Part shown: piece after piece, positions 43,533-53,219 of the stretch | Layout: every line of letters starts with the position of its first letter | Numbering within the stretch: position 1 is the stretch's first letter | Assembly: GCA_036639955.1 (NCBI GenBank) | Contig: JAVWHP010000002.1 | Span: 1-64,000 of the forward strand | Direction of reading: 5' to 3' | DNA from: JAVWHP01 sp036639955 | Lineage (GTDB): Bacteria; Bacillota_I; Bacilli_A; Erysipelotrichales; Erysipelotrichaceae | DNA: 64,000 nt | Notes under the pieces: model-generated | Databases searched by the model: none | The model's input: only the letters and a program-made list of their open reading frames with translations | Told to the model about the DNA's origin: nothing | Position numbers and translations under genes: made by a program

Positions 43533-43980
43533 TAGTGTTAGTAAAAATGATTATGAAGAAATAATGAATATTTGGCTAAGAGGCAATATTAAAGCTCATA
43601 ACTTTATAGATAAAAAATATTGGTTATTTAATTATGATGCAGTTAAGAATGATAACTTACCTAAATCAGATAATTTCAAATGCATTGTAGATACTGAAAT
43701 AGCTGGATTTGTTAGTGTTGTTAATTCTAATTATATTGGTGCTTTATTTGTTGCTGAAAAGTATCAAAATACAGGTGTAGGAAGTAAACTTTTAGAATAC
43801 TGTGTAGAGAAGTATCATTCTTTAACATTAAATGTTTATGTAAAGAATGCACAAGCAGTTAAATTTTATAAGCATCATGGTTTTCATGTAATTAGAGAAA
43901 TGAGTACTAATGGTGAGAATGCCTATATTATGGGTATTGATTATAAAAAACCAGATGATGGCGAGATTCATTTCTTCTAG
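43522..43980 (+). CDS. GNAT family N-acetyltransferase
   Basis: 152 residues. Acetyl-CoA-dependent acetyltransferase fold: the P-loop-like motif A is YQNTGVGSKLLEYC, preceded by IGALFVAEKY, with the C-terminal NAQAVKFYKHHGFHVI motif B typical of YiaC/RimI-like enzymes. The substrate is unknown. It starts inside the end of gmk, so the two are translationally coupled. It occupies the place where Bacillus has rpoZ and coaBC. Confidence 0.85.
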   Translation: MKINSVSKNDYEEIMNIWLRGNIKAHNFIDKKYWLFNYDAVKNDNLPKSDNFKCIVDTEIAGFVSVVNSNYIGALFVAEKYQNTGVGSKLLEYCVEKYHSLTLNVYVKNAQAVKFYKHHGFHVIREMSTNGENAYIMGIDYKKPDDGEIHFF

Positions 43981-44003
43981 TCCACTAATCATCTGCTTTT
44001 TTT
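43952..44003 (+). terminator. Possible terminator before priA
   Basis: CAGATGAT (43952-43959, in the acetyltransferase 3' end) pairs with ATCATCTG (43988-43995), followed by CTTTTTTT. An A-run before the left arm could extend pairing past one mismatch. The loop is long (28 bases), so strength is uncertain. Confidence 0.5.
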
Positions 44004-44024
44004 ATTTATAGGTAGGAGGAACAA

Positions 44025-46196
44025 ATGCTAATAGCTAATGTGTATATTGAACATTCAAGTATGGCTTTAAATAAAACATTTGCTTATTTATGTGATGATG
44101 AAACAGCAAGAGCAGGAATGCGTGTTCTTGTTCCTTTTGCGTTTCAAAAACAATTAGTAGGATTTATAGCTGATACATCAATAATCACCTCTGAACAATT
44201 AACAACTCTCCCGTATAAACTAAAGAAAATAATTCAAGTAATAGATAATGAACCATATATTAATGATGAATTATTTTCTTTAGCTAAATGGATGAGTAAA
44301 AGTTGCTGTGCACCGATAATTAGTTGTCTACAAACAATGTTACCTGCTAAATTAAAGGCAAAAACTACTAAATTGAAAATTAAACAAACTAAGTGGATAA
44401 GTTATATTAATGATAATAACTTAACGCAAAGACAAAAAATAGCTATAGATGAATTAAAAGATAATGAAGGCGTTATGTTATTATCATTATTTAGAGAAAA
44501 ACATGCTGGAGTAATGAAAAAGTTATTAGAACATGGTTGTATAAAATGTATTGAATGTGATGCTAAGGCTATCATTAATAAAACTGAAGTAACTAGTTGT
44601 GAAGTAGTACTAAATGATGATCAGCTTAAAGCAATTAATTGCTTTAAGCAATCAGAACAACTAGTTAGTTTACTATTTGGTGTTACCGGAAGCGGTAAAA
44701 GTGAAGTTTATTTACAATTAGCACAGCAATCAATTGATGAAGGCAAACAAGTACTAATATTAGTTCCTGAAATATCATTAACTAGTGCTATGATGCGTTT
44801 AGTTGCAAATAGATTTGGTAATGAAGTAGCTATATATCATTCAGGCTTAAATAACCAAGAAAAATATGAACAGTTTAAATTAGTATATAATAAAGAAGTT
44901 AATATTGTAGTAGGAACAAGATCTGCTGTTTTTATGCCCTTTACTAATTTAGGACTAATAGTAATAGATGAAGAACATGATAACTCTTATAAGCAAGGGA
45001 ATACTCCTTCTTATCATACTAGAGATGTAGCAATACAACGTTGTATTTATGCTAATGCTAAACTTTTATTAGCAAGTGCTACACCTTGTTTAGAGTCTTA
45101 TGCTAGGGCACTTAAAGGCGTTTATAATTTAATTAGCATGCCTAAACGTATACATAATAATTATCCAAGTGTTAAACTAGTAAATATGATAGAAGCAACC
45201 AAGAATTATGAAAACCACATCATTTCTAATAGCTTAAAAGAAGCTATTAGAAATGAATTAGATGATAAGAAACAAATACTAATTTTATTAAATAGACGTG
45301 GATATACACCTGTATTAAGATGTTCTAATTGTGGTCATGTGGCTAAATGCCCCCATTGTGATATAACTTTAAATTATCATAAAGTTAATAATCAATTAGT
45401 ATGTCATAGTTGTGGTTATAGCACACCTATGTATACTAGTTGTCCTTCGTGTCAGCATAATAATTTTCGCTACTTAGGCACAGGTACCCAAAGGTGCGAA
45501 GAATTATTAAAACAAATGTTTCCTCATGCACGTATAGCACGCATGGATGCTGACACGACCAATAGTAAGGGCGCTCATGCTAACATATTACAATCATTTG
45601 AAAACTATGAAGCAGATATATTATTAGGAACTCAAATGATTGCTAAAGGTTTAGATATACCGAGAATTACTTTAGTAGGAATCCTAAATGCTGATGCATT
45701 AATAAATAGATCTGATTATCGAAGTGTAGAAGTAATGTTTGATATGCTTGTACAAGCTTCAGGAAGATGCGGAAGAAATAACCATGAATCTAAAGTGATA
45801 ATGCAAGTATATGAAGAAGACCATTTTGCAATTCAGTTAGCTACTAAACATGACTATGTCCATTTCTTTAAAAAAGAAATGGAATATCGTCATATTTGTA
45901 ATTATCCACCCTATACATATTTAGCTACTATATTACTTTATAGTTTAGAAGATATAAAATTAAATGAAGTAGCTAGTTCCTTTAAAGAAGATTTAGATAA
46001 ATATAAAGAATTTAAAGTATTAGGTCCAGTTAAACTTGGTAAAATTAAAGATGAAAAAAGAATAAGAATTATGATAAAATGTAAAGACATAGAATTATTA
46101 CAACAATCATTATATAAGTTGTATGAACACTATGCTAAAATAAGTAATAAAGTAAAAGTAAATATAGATATAAATCCAGTAGTAGTGGATAGCTAA
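44025..46196 (+). CDS. priA: Primosomal protein N' (replication restart helicase PriA)
   Basis: 723 residues, slightly shorter than Bacillus PriA; start preceded by GTAGGAGG. Recognises stalled forks and loads the replisome. 3'-DNA-binding domain at the N-terminus, helicase Walker A FGVTGSGKSEVYL, DEEH box, the zinc-binding insertion with cysteine pairs (CSNCGHVAKCPHCD, CHSCGY, CPSC), and the ARMDADTT and GTQMIAKGLDIP motifs. Three strong inverted repeats lie inside the coding region. def and fmt, which follow priA in Bacillus, are absent. Confidence 0.96.
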   Translation: MLIANVYIEHSSMALNKTFAYLCDDETARAGMRVLVPFAFQKQLVGFIADTSIITSEQLTTLPYKLKKIIQVIDNEPYINDELFSLAKWMSKSCCAPIISCLQTMLPAKLKAKTTKLKIKQTKWISYINDNNLTQRQKIAIDELKDNEGVMLLSLFREKHAGVMKKLLEHGCIKCIECDAKAIINKTEVTSCEVVLNDDQLKAINCFKQSEQLVSLLFGVTGSGKSEVYLQLAQQSIDEGKQVLILVPEISLTSAMMRLVANRFGNEVAIYHSGLNNQEKYEQFKLVYNKEVNIVVGTRSAVFMPFTNLGLIVIDEEHDNSYKQGNTPSYHTRDVAIQRCIYANAKLLLASATPCLESYARALKGVYNLISMPKRIHNNYPSVKLVNMIEATKNYENHIISNSLKEAIRNELDDKKQILILLNRRGYTPVLRCSNCGHVAKCPHCDITLNYHKVNNQLVCHSCGYSTPMYTSCPSCQHNNFRYLGTGTQRCEELLKQMFPHARIARMDADTTNSKGAHANILQSFENYEADILLGTQMIAKGLDIPRITLVGILNADALINRSDYRSVEVMFDMLVQASGRCGRNNHESKVIMQVYEEDHFAIQLATKHDYVHFFKKEMEYRHICNYPPYTYLATILLYSLEDIKLNEVASSFKEDLDKYKEFKVLGPVKLGKIKDEKRIRIMIKCKDIELLQQSLYKLYEHYAKISNKVKVNIDINPVVVDS
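44624..44649 (+). repeat. 26-bp perfect palindrome inside priA
   Basis: GCTTAAAGCAATT followed directly by its reverse complement. It encodes the QLKAINCFKQ segment just before the helicase Walker A. Confidence 0.92.
45220..45256 (+). repeat. 16-bp perfect inverted repeat inside priA
   Basis: Arms TCATTTCTAATAGCTT (45220-45235) and its exact complement (45241-45256), loop AAAAG. A further 11-bp hairpin lies at 45859-45883. Confidence 0.92.
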
Positions 46197-46205
46197 GGAG
46201 CAAAT

Positions 46206-47465
46206 ATGAATACAAGAAAAAAAGCTTGGGAACTATTAAATAAGATATGTATTGGTAAATCTTATAGCACGTTATTATTAAGACATGAACTAGATAATTT
46301 TACGAGTCAAGATAAAGCATTAATAACTAATATAGTTTATGGTACATTACAAAACTATCGACTAACAAGGTATATGTGGCAAGGAGATGTTAAAAATTTA
46401 CCGACTGAACCTATTTGTATATTACTAGATATGTCAGCTTATCAAATGTTCTTTATGGATAAGTTACCAGCCTATGCTATTCTTAATGATGCAGTAGAAA
46501 TAGCAAAGCGTGTAGATAATGGAAGATATGCTAAACTAGTTAATGCTTTACTAAGAAATCTACAAAGAAATGGTAGACGTACTATTACAGAGACAGGTAT
46601 AGAAAAGATTGCTATAGTTACTTCTCATCCTACATGGTTATTAAATATGTGGCTTAAACAATATGGAAAAGATACTATGATTGCTATAGTTAAAGAGAAT
46701 AATGAAAAAAGTACACAGTGTGGACGTGTTAATACACTTCAAATAACACTAGAAGAATTTATAAATAAGTATCCAATGTTTACATTAGCTAAAAGTAATC
46801 AAGATAAAAGCAATACAGCAGTATACTATGAAAGTGGTAATATAGCTGATAGTGAAGCATATAAAATTGGTGATGTATCAATTCAAGATGAATCTAGTCA
46901 AATGGTAGCCAATTTTATGGCTCCTAAACCTAATGATAAAATTTTAGATGCATGTAGTGCGCCAGGATCTAAAGCGGCACATATGGCAACTATCATGAAT
47001 AACCAAGGAGAAATAATAGCTATGGATATTCACGAACATCGTGTGGAATTAATCAAAGAAGGAATGGAAAGACAAAATATTAAATGTGTTAAAGCAATAG
47101 TAGGAGATGCTACTGAGATTGATAAGAAATACGATGATTTCTTTGATAAAGTTCTTGTCGATGCGCCGTGTAGCGGCTATGGAGTATTGAGGAGGAAAGC
47201 TGATATTAAATATCATATGAAGAGTGAAGATATGGATAGTATAAGTAAACTACAAGCTGATATACTACAAACCGCAAGTAAAACATTAAAGAAGCAAGGA
47301 ATACTAGTTTATTCGACTTGTACATTAAATAAAAAAGAAAATGAAAAACAAATAGCTAAATTTTTAAATGCTAATGAAGACTTTAAATTAATAGAAGAAC
47401 ATACTATATTCCCATATGAATATCATAGTGATGGTTTTTATATGGCGAAACTAATAAAAGAATAA
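46206..47465 (+). CDS. rsmB: 16S rRNA (cytosine-967-C5)-methyltransferase
   Basis: 419 residues; start preceded by AAGGAGC. An N-terminal NusB-like RNA-binding domain is followed by the methyltransferase with SAM motif DACSAPGSKAAHMA, the DAPCSGYGVLRRKADIKY catalytic loop and YSTCTLNKKENEKQ, which contains the second catalytic cysteine. Ten bases after priA, same transcription unit. Confidence 0.95.
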   Translation: MNTRKKAWELLNKICIGKSYSTLLLRHELDNFTSQDKALITNIVYGTLQNYRLTRYMWQGDVKNLPTEPICILLDMSAYQMFFMDKLPAYAILNDAVEIAKRVDNGRYAKLVNALLRNLQRNGRRTITETGIEKIAIVTSHPTWLLNMWLKQYGKDTMIAIVKENNEKSTQCGRVNTLQITLEEFINKYPMFTLAKSNQDKSNTAVYYESGNIADSEAYKIGDVSIQDESSQMVANFMAPKPNDKILDACSAPGSKAAHMATIMNNQGEIIAMDIHEHRVELIKEGMERQNIKCVKAIVGDATEIDKKYDDFFDKVLVDAPCSGYGVLRRKADIKYHMKSEDMDSISKLQADILQTASKTLKKQGILVYSTCTLNKKENEKQIAKFLNANEDFKLIEEHTIFPYEYHSDGFYMAKLIKE

Positions 47466-47483
47466 TAAATTTATATTAATTTA

Positions 47484-47492
47484 TGATATAAT
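47484..47492 (+). promoter_or_regulatory. Extended -10 promoter of rlmN-prpC-prkC
   Basis: TGATATAAT, 53 bases before the rlmN start. Suggests that rlmN and the wall-signalling genes can be transcribed apart from priA-rsmB. Confidence 0.5.
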
Positions 47493-47545
47493 TAAACATA
47501 GATACATACAAAGAATTAAAAGAATTCAGATAGGAAAATGATAAA

Positions 47546-48589
47546 ATGAAGAGTTTATATGACTTAAACTATGAACAAATACAAGAATATGCACTTCAAT
47601 CAGGATGGAAGAAATTTAGAGGACATCAAATCTTTCAATGGCTTTATCGTAATAGAGTTCATGAAATAGAAGAAATGACTAATCTAAATAAAGAAACAAG
47701 ATCTAATTTAAGTGAATCATTTATAATATCGCCTATTAAATTAAAGATTAAACAAGTATCTTCTGATGGAACTATTAAGTATTTATTTGAAATGCAAGAT
47801 GGAAGTTTAGTGGAAAGTGTACTTATGATCTATGACTATGGAAAAAGTGTTTGTGTTAGTTCTCAAGTAGGTTGTAATATGGGATGTAAATTCTGCGCAA
47901 GTGGTTTATTAAAGAAAAAAAGAGATTTAACAAGTGGAGAAATGGTAGCTCAAATTATTTATATCCAACAAGAACTAGATAAAGATAATGATCGTTTATC
48001 TCATGTAGTAGTAATGGGAACAGGAGAACCATTTGATAATTATGATAATGTAATGAACTTTCTAGCTACAATTAATCATGATTGTGGATTAGGAATAGGA
48101 GCTAGACATATAACAGTATCAACATGTGGTGTAGTACCTAAAATATTAGAATTTAGTGATTGCCAAGTACAGTATAATTTAGCTATATCATTACATGCAC
48201 CTAATAATGAACTAAGAAATCAACTAATGCCAATCAATAAAGCTTATCCAATTGAAAAATTAATGGAATCAATCGATTATTATTTAACGAAGAATAATAG
48301 AAGATTAACATTCGAATATATATTATTAAAAGATGTTAACGACAGTATGAGTCATGTAAAGCAGTTAGCTAATTTATTAAGAGGTTATAATGCATATGTA
48401 AATTTAATACCTTATAATAGTGTTGATGAACACGGTTATAAAGGGATAAATCATCAACAAGCGATGATCTTCTATGATGCATTAATGAAACTAGGAATCA
48501 GATGCACAATTAGAAAAGAACATGGTGGAGATATAGATGCAGCATGTGGTCAATTAAGAGCCAAACAAATCTTAAATAAACAGAGGTGA
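47546..48589 (+). CDS. rlmN: 23S rRNA/tRNA adenine-C2 methyltransferase RlmN
   Basis: 347 residues. Radical SAM enzyme that methylates A2503 of 23S rRNA. Iron-sulfur motif GCNMGCKFCASG, the GTGEPFDNYDNV segment, HITVSTCGVVPKI, and the C-terminal catalytic cysteine in DIDAACGQL. Normal length. The ribosome binding site is weak (AGGAAAATG). Confidence 0.96.
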   Translation: MKSLYDLNYEQIQEYALQSGWKKFRGHQIFQWLYRNRVHEIEEMTNLNKETRSNLSESFIISPIKLKIKQVSSDGTIKYLFEMQDGSLVESVLMIYDYGKSVCVSSQVGCNMGCKFCASGLLKKKRDLTSGEMVAQIIYIQQELDKDNDRLSHVVVMGTGEPFDNYDNVMNFLATINHDCGLGIGARHITVSTCGVVPKILEFSDCQVQYNLAISLHAPNNELRNQLMPINKAYPIEKLMESIDYYLTKNNRRLTFEYILLKDVNDSMSHVKQLANLLRGYNAYVNLIPYNSVDEHGYKGINHQQAMIFYDALMKLGIRCTIRKEHGGDIDAACGQLRAKQILNKQR

Positions 48590-48593
48590 TAGG

Positions 48594-49316
48594 ATGAAAT
48601 TCTATGGAGCAAGTGATGTTGGATTAATGCGTAAATCCAATCAAGACAGTTTTTTATTAACAAAGAATGAGCAAGGTACTGTTTTAGCATTAATATGTGA
48701 TGGAATTGGTGGAGGTAAAGCTGGTGATGTGGCAAGTAAAATTGCTACTGATTATCTAGCACAATGCTTTAAAATTGCAAATCAATTAGAAACCGATGCA
48801 CAAATAAGAGAATGGATTAAAATGAGCATTATACACGCTAATGATTTAATCTTCACTCAATCTACAAGTAGTAATTCTCAAAGAGGAATGGGAACCACAC
48901 TAGTAGGAGCATTAATAGGAGAAGTTGGAACCTATGTATTTAATGTAGGAGATTCAAGACTATATGCTTATTATAATGAACTAATATGTATGACAACTGA
49001 TCACAATTTAGTTAATGATTTAATTAAATCTGGAGAATTAAGTGTAGAAGATGCACAAAATCATCCTCAAAAGAATTTATTAACAAATGCATTAGGTATA
49101 TGGGACAAGGTAAGAATAGATATTAATAAAATAAAAGATGAATATAGATATTTATTAATATGTAGTGATGGTTTACATAGTTATGTATCTCAAGATAAAA
49201 TTACTAGAATATTAACAAATGAATCTTCTGTAGAAAATAAAGTTAGTAGTCTAATCGATTTAAGTAAATTAGTTGGTGGATTCGATAACGTAAGTGTTAT
49301 TGTTATAGAAAAATAG
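48594..49316 (+). CDS. prpC: PrpC-type protein phosphatase (PP2C)
   Basis: 240 residues; start preceded by AGAGGTG. Manganese-dependent serine/threonine phosphatase that reverses the action of PrkC. PP2C motifs: SDVGLMRKSNQDSF, LICDGIGGGKAGDVAS, GMGTTLVGALI, VGDSRLYAY, TNALG and LICSDGLHSYV, FDNVSVIVI. The gene precedes its partner kinase by 8 bases. Confidence 0.95.
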   Translation: MKFYGASDVGLMRKSNQDSFLLTKNEQGTVLALICDGIGGGKAGDVASKIATDYLAQCFKIANQLETDAQIREWIKMSIIHANDLIFTQSTSSNSQRGMGTTLVGALIGEVGTYVFNVGDSRLYAYYNELICMTTDHNLVNDLIKSGELSVEDAQNHPQKNLLTNALGIWDKVRIDINKIKDEYRYLLICSDGLHSYVSQDKITRILTNESSVENKVSSLIDLSKLVGGFDNVSVIVIEK

Positions 49317-49324
49317 GTGATAAA

Positions 49325-51019
49325 ATGGAAAATATGATAGCAAATAGATATATGGTAGTAACTTCTCTTGGAGAAGGCGGAATGGCTGATGTATTTTTAG
49401 CAATAGATACTATTTTAAACAGAGAAGTAGCTGTTAAAGTGCTTAGAGGAGAGTTATCTAAGGACCCAGTAACTTTATTAAGATTTCAAAGAGAAGCTAA
49501 TGCTGCTAGTAAATTAGCACATCCTAATGTTGTAGAAGTATATGATGTAGGAGAAGCTGATGGTAGAAACTATATTGTTATGGAATATGTTAGAGGAAGA
49601 ACCTTAAAACAATTAATACAGCAAAGAGGAGCAATCCATAAAGAAGAAGCAGTTAATATAATGAAACAACTTGTATCTGCTGTAGCACATGCACATGATA
49701 ACAATATTATTCACCGTGATATTAAACCACAAAATGTATTAATTAAAGATGATGGTACTGTTAAGATTACTGACTTCGGAATAGCGCTAGCACATGATGC
49801 TGTACAACTTACTCAAAGTGATTCAGTGTTAGGATCTGCACATTATTTGGCACCAGAAACAACGAGAGGAGAACAAGCGACTAATCAAATAGATATCTAC
49901 GCATTAGGAATTGTTTTCTATGAACTATTAACAGGAGATGTTCCATTTAGAGGAGATAATCCAGTACAAATAGCGATGAAACACCTAAGAGAAGATATAC
50001 CTAGTGTAAAAGAATTTAATCCAACACTACCTCAATCTATTGAGAATATTATTATAAAATCTACTGCTAAAAATAGAGTATTTAGATACAAATCAGCAAA
50101 AGAAATGCTATATGATTTAGATAACTGTTTATTACCAGAATTCTTAAATGCACCTAAAGTAGTATTTGATGATGCTGAAGGCGATGAAACAAGGGTATTA
50201 CAAAGAATTGGAGATGCTAATAATAGCACTCCAATTAAAGAAGAAAAAACTAAAATGGGAACACTTCAAAAAGTGCTAACAGGATTAATTATTACATTAA
50301 GTCTAGTAGGAATTGTAGTATTAGTATATTTTTCAGGAGTAATTAAAGATTTCTCTCCAGTTAAATATGTTAATGTACCTGCATTAGAAGGAAAAACAGC
50401 TGAGGAAGCTGCTAAACTATTAAAAGATAGTAACTTATCATTAGATACTAAATACAAATATGATCTGTCTGATAAATATGAAGAGGGAATGATCATTAGT
50501 TCATTACCAGCATCATCTTCACAAGTAGAAGAAGGAAGTTCTGTAGTAATTACTATTAGTACTGCAAAATCATATGAAGTACAAAATTACGTAGGTTGGC
50601 AAGTAGATGATGTAAAATCAACTTTTTCTAATGCTGGAGTAAACATAGACATTAGAATAGAATCTAAAGTAGAAAAAGGCAAAAAAGCCGGAGAAATTTT
50701 AGAACAAAGTTTATTAGTACCTGGAACTAAAGTAGATCCAACTAAATTTATGCAAATTAAGTTTGTTGTAGCTGCTGACCCTGAATTTGTATTACCTGCA
50801 AATGTAATAGGTATGAAAATAGAAGATGCTAAAAAAGCATTAGAAGCAAAAGGCGGAAAAGTAGAACTAAGTATATTACCAGTAAAAGATTTTACTGAAG
50901 AAGAAATCGAAGTATTAGAAAAAGAAGTAGTAATTAAAATGACACCAGAAATTAATACGTTATATAAACAAGGTGAGGATAATGTAATAACTCTTTATTA
51001 CTATAAGAAAGCTAAATGA
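49325..51019 (+). CDS. prkC: Serine/threonine kinase PrkC with three PASTA domains
   Basis: 564 residues. Cytoplasmic Hanks-type kinase (1-270: GEGGMADVF, catalytic lysine in VAVKVL, HRDIKPQNVL, DFGIAL, APE), juxtamembrane segment, one membrane span (about 317-337), and three extracellular PASTA repeats (about 344-415, 416-487, 488-564) that sense muropeptides. The family commonly has three to five repeats. Overlaps rsgA by 4 bases. Works with PrpC on growth, division (GpsB) and, in spore formers, germination. Confidence 0.96.
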   Translation: MENMIANRYMVVTSLGEGGMADVFLAIDTILNREVAVKVLRGELSKDPVTLLRFQREANAASKLAHPNVVEVYDVGEADGRNYIVMEYVRGRTLKQLIQQRGAIHKEEAVNIMKQLVSAVAHAHDNNIIHRDIKPQNVLIKDDGTVKITDFGIALAHDAVQLTQSDSVLGSAHYLAPETTRGEQATNQIDIYALGIVFYELLTGDVPFRGDNPVQIAMKHLREDIPSVKEFNPTLPQSIENIIIKSTAKNRVFRYKSAKEMLYDLDNCLLPEFLNAPKVVFDDAEGDETRVLQRIGDANNSTPIKEEKTKMGTLQKVLTGLIITLSLVGIVVLVYFSGVIKDFSPVKYVNVPALEGKTAEEAAKLLKDSNLSLDTKYKYDLSDKYEEGMIISSLPASSSQVEEGSSVVITISTAKSYEVQNYVGWQVDDVKSTFSNAGVNIDIRIESKVEKGKKAGEILEQSLLVPGTKVDPTKFMQIKFVVAADPEFVLPANVIGMKIEDAKKALEAKGGKVELSILPVKDFTEEEIEVLEKEVVIKMTPEINTLYKQGEDNVITLYYYKKAK

Positions 51020-51891
51020 GAGTTGGAACAATAATAAGAACTATTTCTAACCAGTATCAAGTATTAGGAGAAAATGAAGAAATATATGACTGCTTAGCAA
51101 TGGGTAAGGTACGAAATGGTTTCAGTCCTGTTGTAGGGGATAAAGTTAATTATGAAAAATTAGAAGATAAATATTGTATACAAAAAGTATTGCCGAGGAA
51201 TAATTCGTTAATTAGACCATCAATAGCTAATGTTGACCAAGCAATTATCGTTATGTCAACATTAGATCCTGATTTTTCAAGTGTACTAATTGATCGTCTA
51301 ATATTTTTGATATCTTATGCTAATATTAAACCGGTATTATGTATAACTAAAATGGATTTAATAAAAGATGAACTAGCTTATCAAGTTATTATTGATAAAT
51401 TAGATAGTTATAAAAATATGGGGTATGAAGTATATGTTACAGGTAAAGATTATGATGTAGAAATAATTAAGAATCTATTAAGTAATAAGATAAGTGTTTT
51501 AACTGGACAGAGTGGAGCTGGTAAAAGTTCACTATTAAATAGAATAGATCCTAGTTTTGAATTAAAAACTCAAGAAATAAGTAAAGCTTTAGGTAGAGGT
51601 AAACATACGACTAGACATTGCGAACTACATAAAGTAGGAGATGGATGGGTAGCTGATACACCAGGATTCTCTAGTTTAGACTTTTATCATATGAGTAATC
51701 CAAAATTTAAAGAAGCGTTGTTACCCTTTGCTAAGTTAGATGGAGATTGTAGATTCCAGGATTGTAATCATATTCATGAACCAGGGTGTGCAATAAAACA
51801 AGCAGTAGAAGATAGAAAAATAGATTCTGAATACTATCAACATTATTTAGAAATAGTTAATATTATACAGAATAAAAGAGTCAAATATTAA
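51016..51891 (+). CDS. rsgA: Ribosome small subunit GTPase RsgA
   Basis: 291 residues. Circularly permuted GTPase checking 30S maturation. OB-fold N-terminus, G4 CITKMDL, P-loop TGQSGAGKSSLLN, the catalytic-loop KALGRGKHTTRH, DTPGFSS, and a C-terminal zinc site (CRFQDCNHIHEPGC). ATG overlaps the prkC stop (ATGA). Confidence 0.96.
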   Translation: MRVGTIIRTISNQYQVLGENEEIYDCLAMGKVRNGFSPVVGDKVNYEKLEDKYCIQKVLPRNNSLIRPSIANVDQAIIVMSTLDPDFSSVLIDRLIFLISYANIKPVLCITKMDLIKDELAYQVIIDKLDSYKNMGYEVYVTGKDYDVEIIKNLLSNKISVLTGQSGAGKSSLLNRIDPSFELKTQEISKALGRGKHTTRHCELHKVGDGWVADTPGFSSLDFYHMSNPKFKEALLPFAKLDGDCRFQDCNHIHEPGCAIKQAVEDRKIDSEYYQHYLEIVNIIQNKRVKY

Positions 51892-51895
51892 AGAA

Positions 51896-51937
51896 GATTA
51901 TAGATTATAGATTATAGATTATAAATTATATATTATA
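51896..51937 (+). repeat. 7-base tandem repeats in the leader of rpe
   Basis: Four perfect copies of GATTATA (51896-51923) followed by AATTATA and TATTATA, ending 7 bases before the AGGAGG of rpe. Non-coding; lies between rsgA and rpe. Confidence 0.9.
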
Positions 51938-51952
51938 TACTAGGAGGTTATT

Positions 51953-52618
51953 ATGAAGGAATTAATTATAGCACCATCAATTTTATCATTAGATTATTCT
52001 AAGGTAGAACAACAATTAAAAGAATTAAATGAAAGTGAAGCTAAATGGATGCACTTTGATGTTATGGATGGACACTTTGTACCTAATTTAACCTTTGGAC
52101 CAGATATAATGAAAGGCTTTAATAAAGCTGTAGATATGATAATGGATGTACATATTATGGTTGATAATCCAGTAGAAGTTGCTAAGTACTTTTGTGAAGC
52201 TAAGTGTGATATTTTAACATTTCATTATGAAGCGTTAAAAGATTATGAAGAAGGAATAACTCTAATTGAATATTTACATGCTAATGGAGTTAAAGCAGGA
52301 ATTTCAATTAAACCCAATACTAATGTTGAAGTATTACTGCCATATATGAAAGATATCGATTTAGTACTGATAATGTCAGTAGAACCAGGTTTTGGAGGTC
52401 AATCATTTAATAGTGATATGTTAAATAAAGTTAAATATTTAAGAAACTATATAGATGAATATAAATTAGATATAAGATTAGAAATTGATGGCGGAATTAA
52501 TGAAAGTACTGCTAAACTAGCAATAGAAGCAGGATGTGATACTTTAGTAGCCGGAAGTTATGTGTTTAAAGGTAATATCAAAGAAAGAGTAGAGACTCTA
52601 CTATGTCTAAAAAAATAG
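51953..52618 (+). CDS. rpe: Ribulose-phosphate 3-epimerase
   Basis: 221 residues; start preceded by TAGGAGG. TIM-barrel enzyme of the pentose phosphate pathway. Family motifs: APSILSLDYSKVEQQL, HFDVMDGHFVPNLTFGP, VHIMVDNP, MSVEPGFGGQSF, and DGGINEST. Overlaps thiN by 16 bases, as the two are paired in Bacillus. Confidence 0.97.
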   Translation: MKELIIAPSILSLDYSKVEQQLKELNESEAKWMHFDVMDGHFVPNLTFGPDIMKGFNKAVDMIMDVHIMVDNPVEVAKYFCEAKCDILTFHYEALKDYEEGITLIEYLHANGVKAGISIKPNTNVEVLLPYMKDIDLVLIMSVEPGFGGQSFNSDMLNKVKYLRNYIDEYKLDIRLEIDGGINESTAKLAIEAGCDTLVAGSYVFKGNIKERVETLLCLKK

Positions 52619-53211
52619 TCCTTATAGGCCCATTAACTAAAATATTACCTAATATTGATGCTGATTATGCAGGAATAGATGCTGGTTCTTTAATATGTTA
52701 TAAAAAAAATAGAACTATGGTATTTGCTATAGGAGATTTTGATAGTATAAATAAAGAAGAATATGTAGATATAAATAACAGTACTAAGTGTATTAAACTA
52801 AATGAACATAAGAATGAAACTGATAGTGAAGCTGCCGTTATTTATGCTACAAAATTAGGTTATGATGAAATTATATTATATGGAGTATTAGGTGGAAGAA
52901 TAGATCATGAATATGCTAATTTAAGATTATTAAGTGAATATGATTATAATCTAGTAATAATGAATGAAACTAATTATATTACGATATTAAAAGAAGGAAG
53001 ATATAAAGTAGATAAGTTATATAACTATTTATCTTTCTTTGCTGTAGATGATGCATGTATAAGTTTAAGTGGTGTTGCTTATCCATTAGATAAAAGAAAT
53101 ATAAAAAGAAAAGATATCTATTGCTGTAGCAATGAAATACTAGAAGAAGCAATTATAGATATCCATAGTGGTGAAGTTATAATGATACAATGCAATGATG
53201 GAAAAGGTTAG
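52603..53211 (+). CDS. thiN: Thiamine pyrophosphokinase
   Basis: 202 residues. Converts thiamine to thiamine pyrophosphate. Motifs: AIGDFDSINKEEY (substrate-binding aspartates), NETDSEAAVIYA, and GVLGGRIDHEYANL. The start lies within the end of rpe. In Bacillus the next gene is spoVM, but only a terminator separates thiN from rpmB here. Confidence 0.92.
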   Translation: MSKKIVLIGPLTKILPNIDADYAGIDAGSLICYKKNRTMVFAIGDFDSINKEEYVDINNSTKCIKLNEHKNETDSEAAVIYATKLGYDEIILYGVLGGRIDHEYANLRLLSEYDYNLVIMNETNYITILKEGRYKVDKLYNYLSFFAVDDACISLSGVAYPLDKRNIKRKDIYCCSNEILEEAIIDIHSGEVIMIQCNDGKG

Positions 53212-53219
53212 CATATAAA

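Noticed and set aside
51896..51937. CRISPR array
   Set aside because: Seven-base units without spacers; no cas genes in the window.
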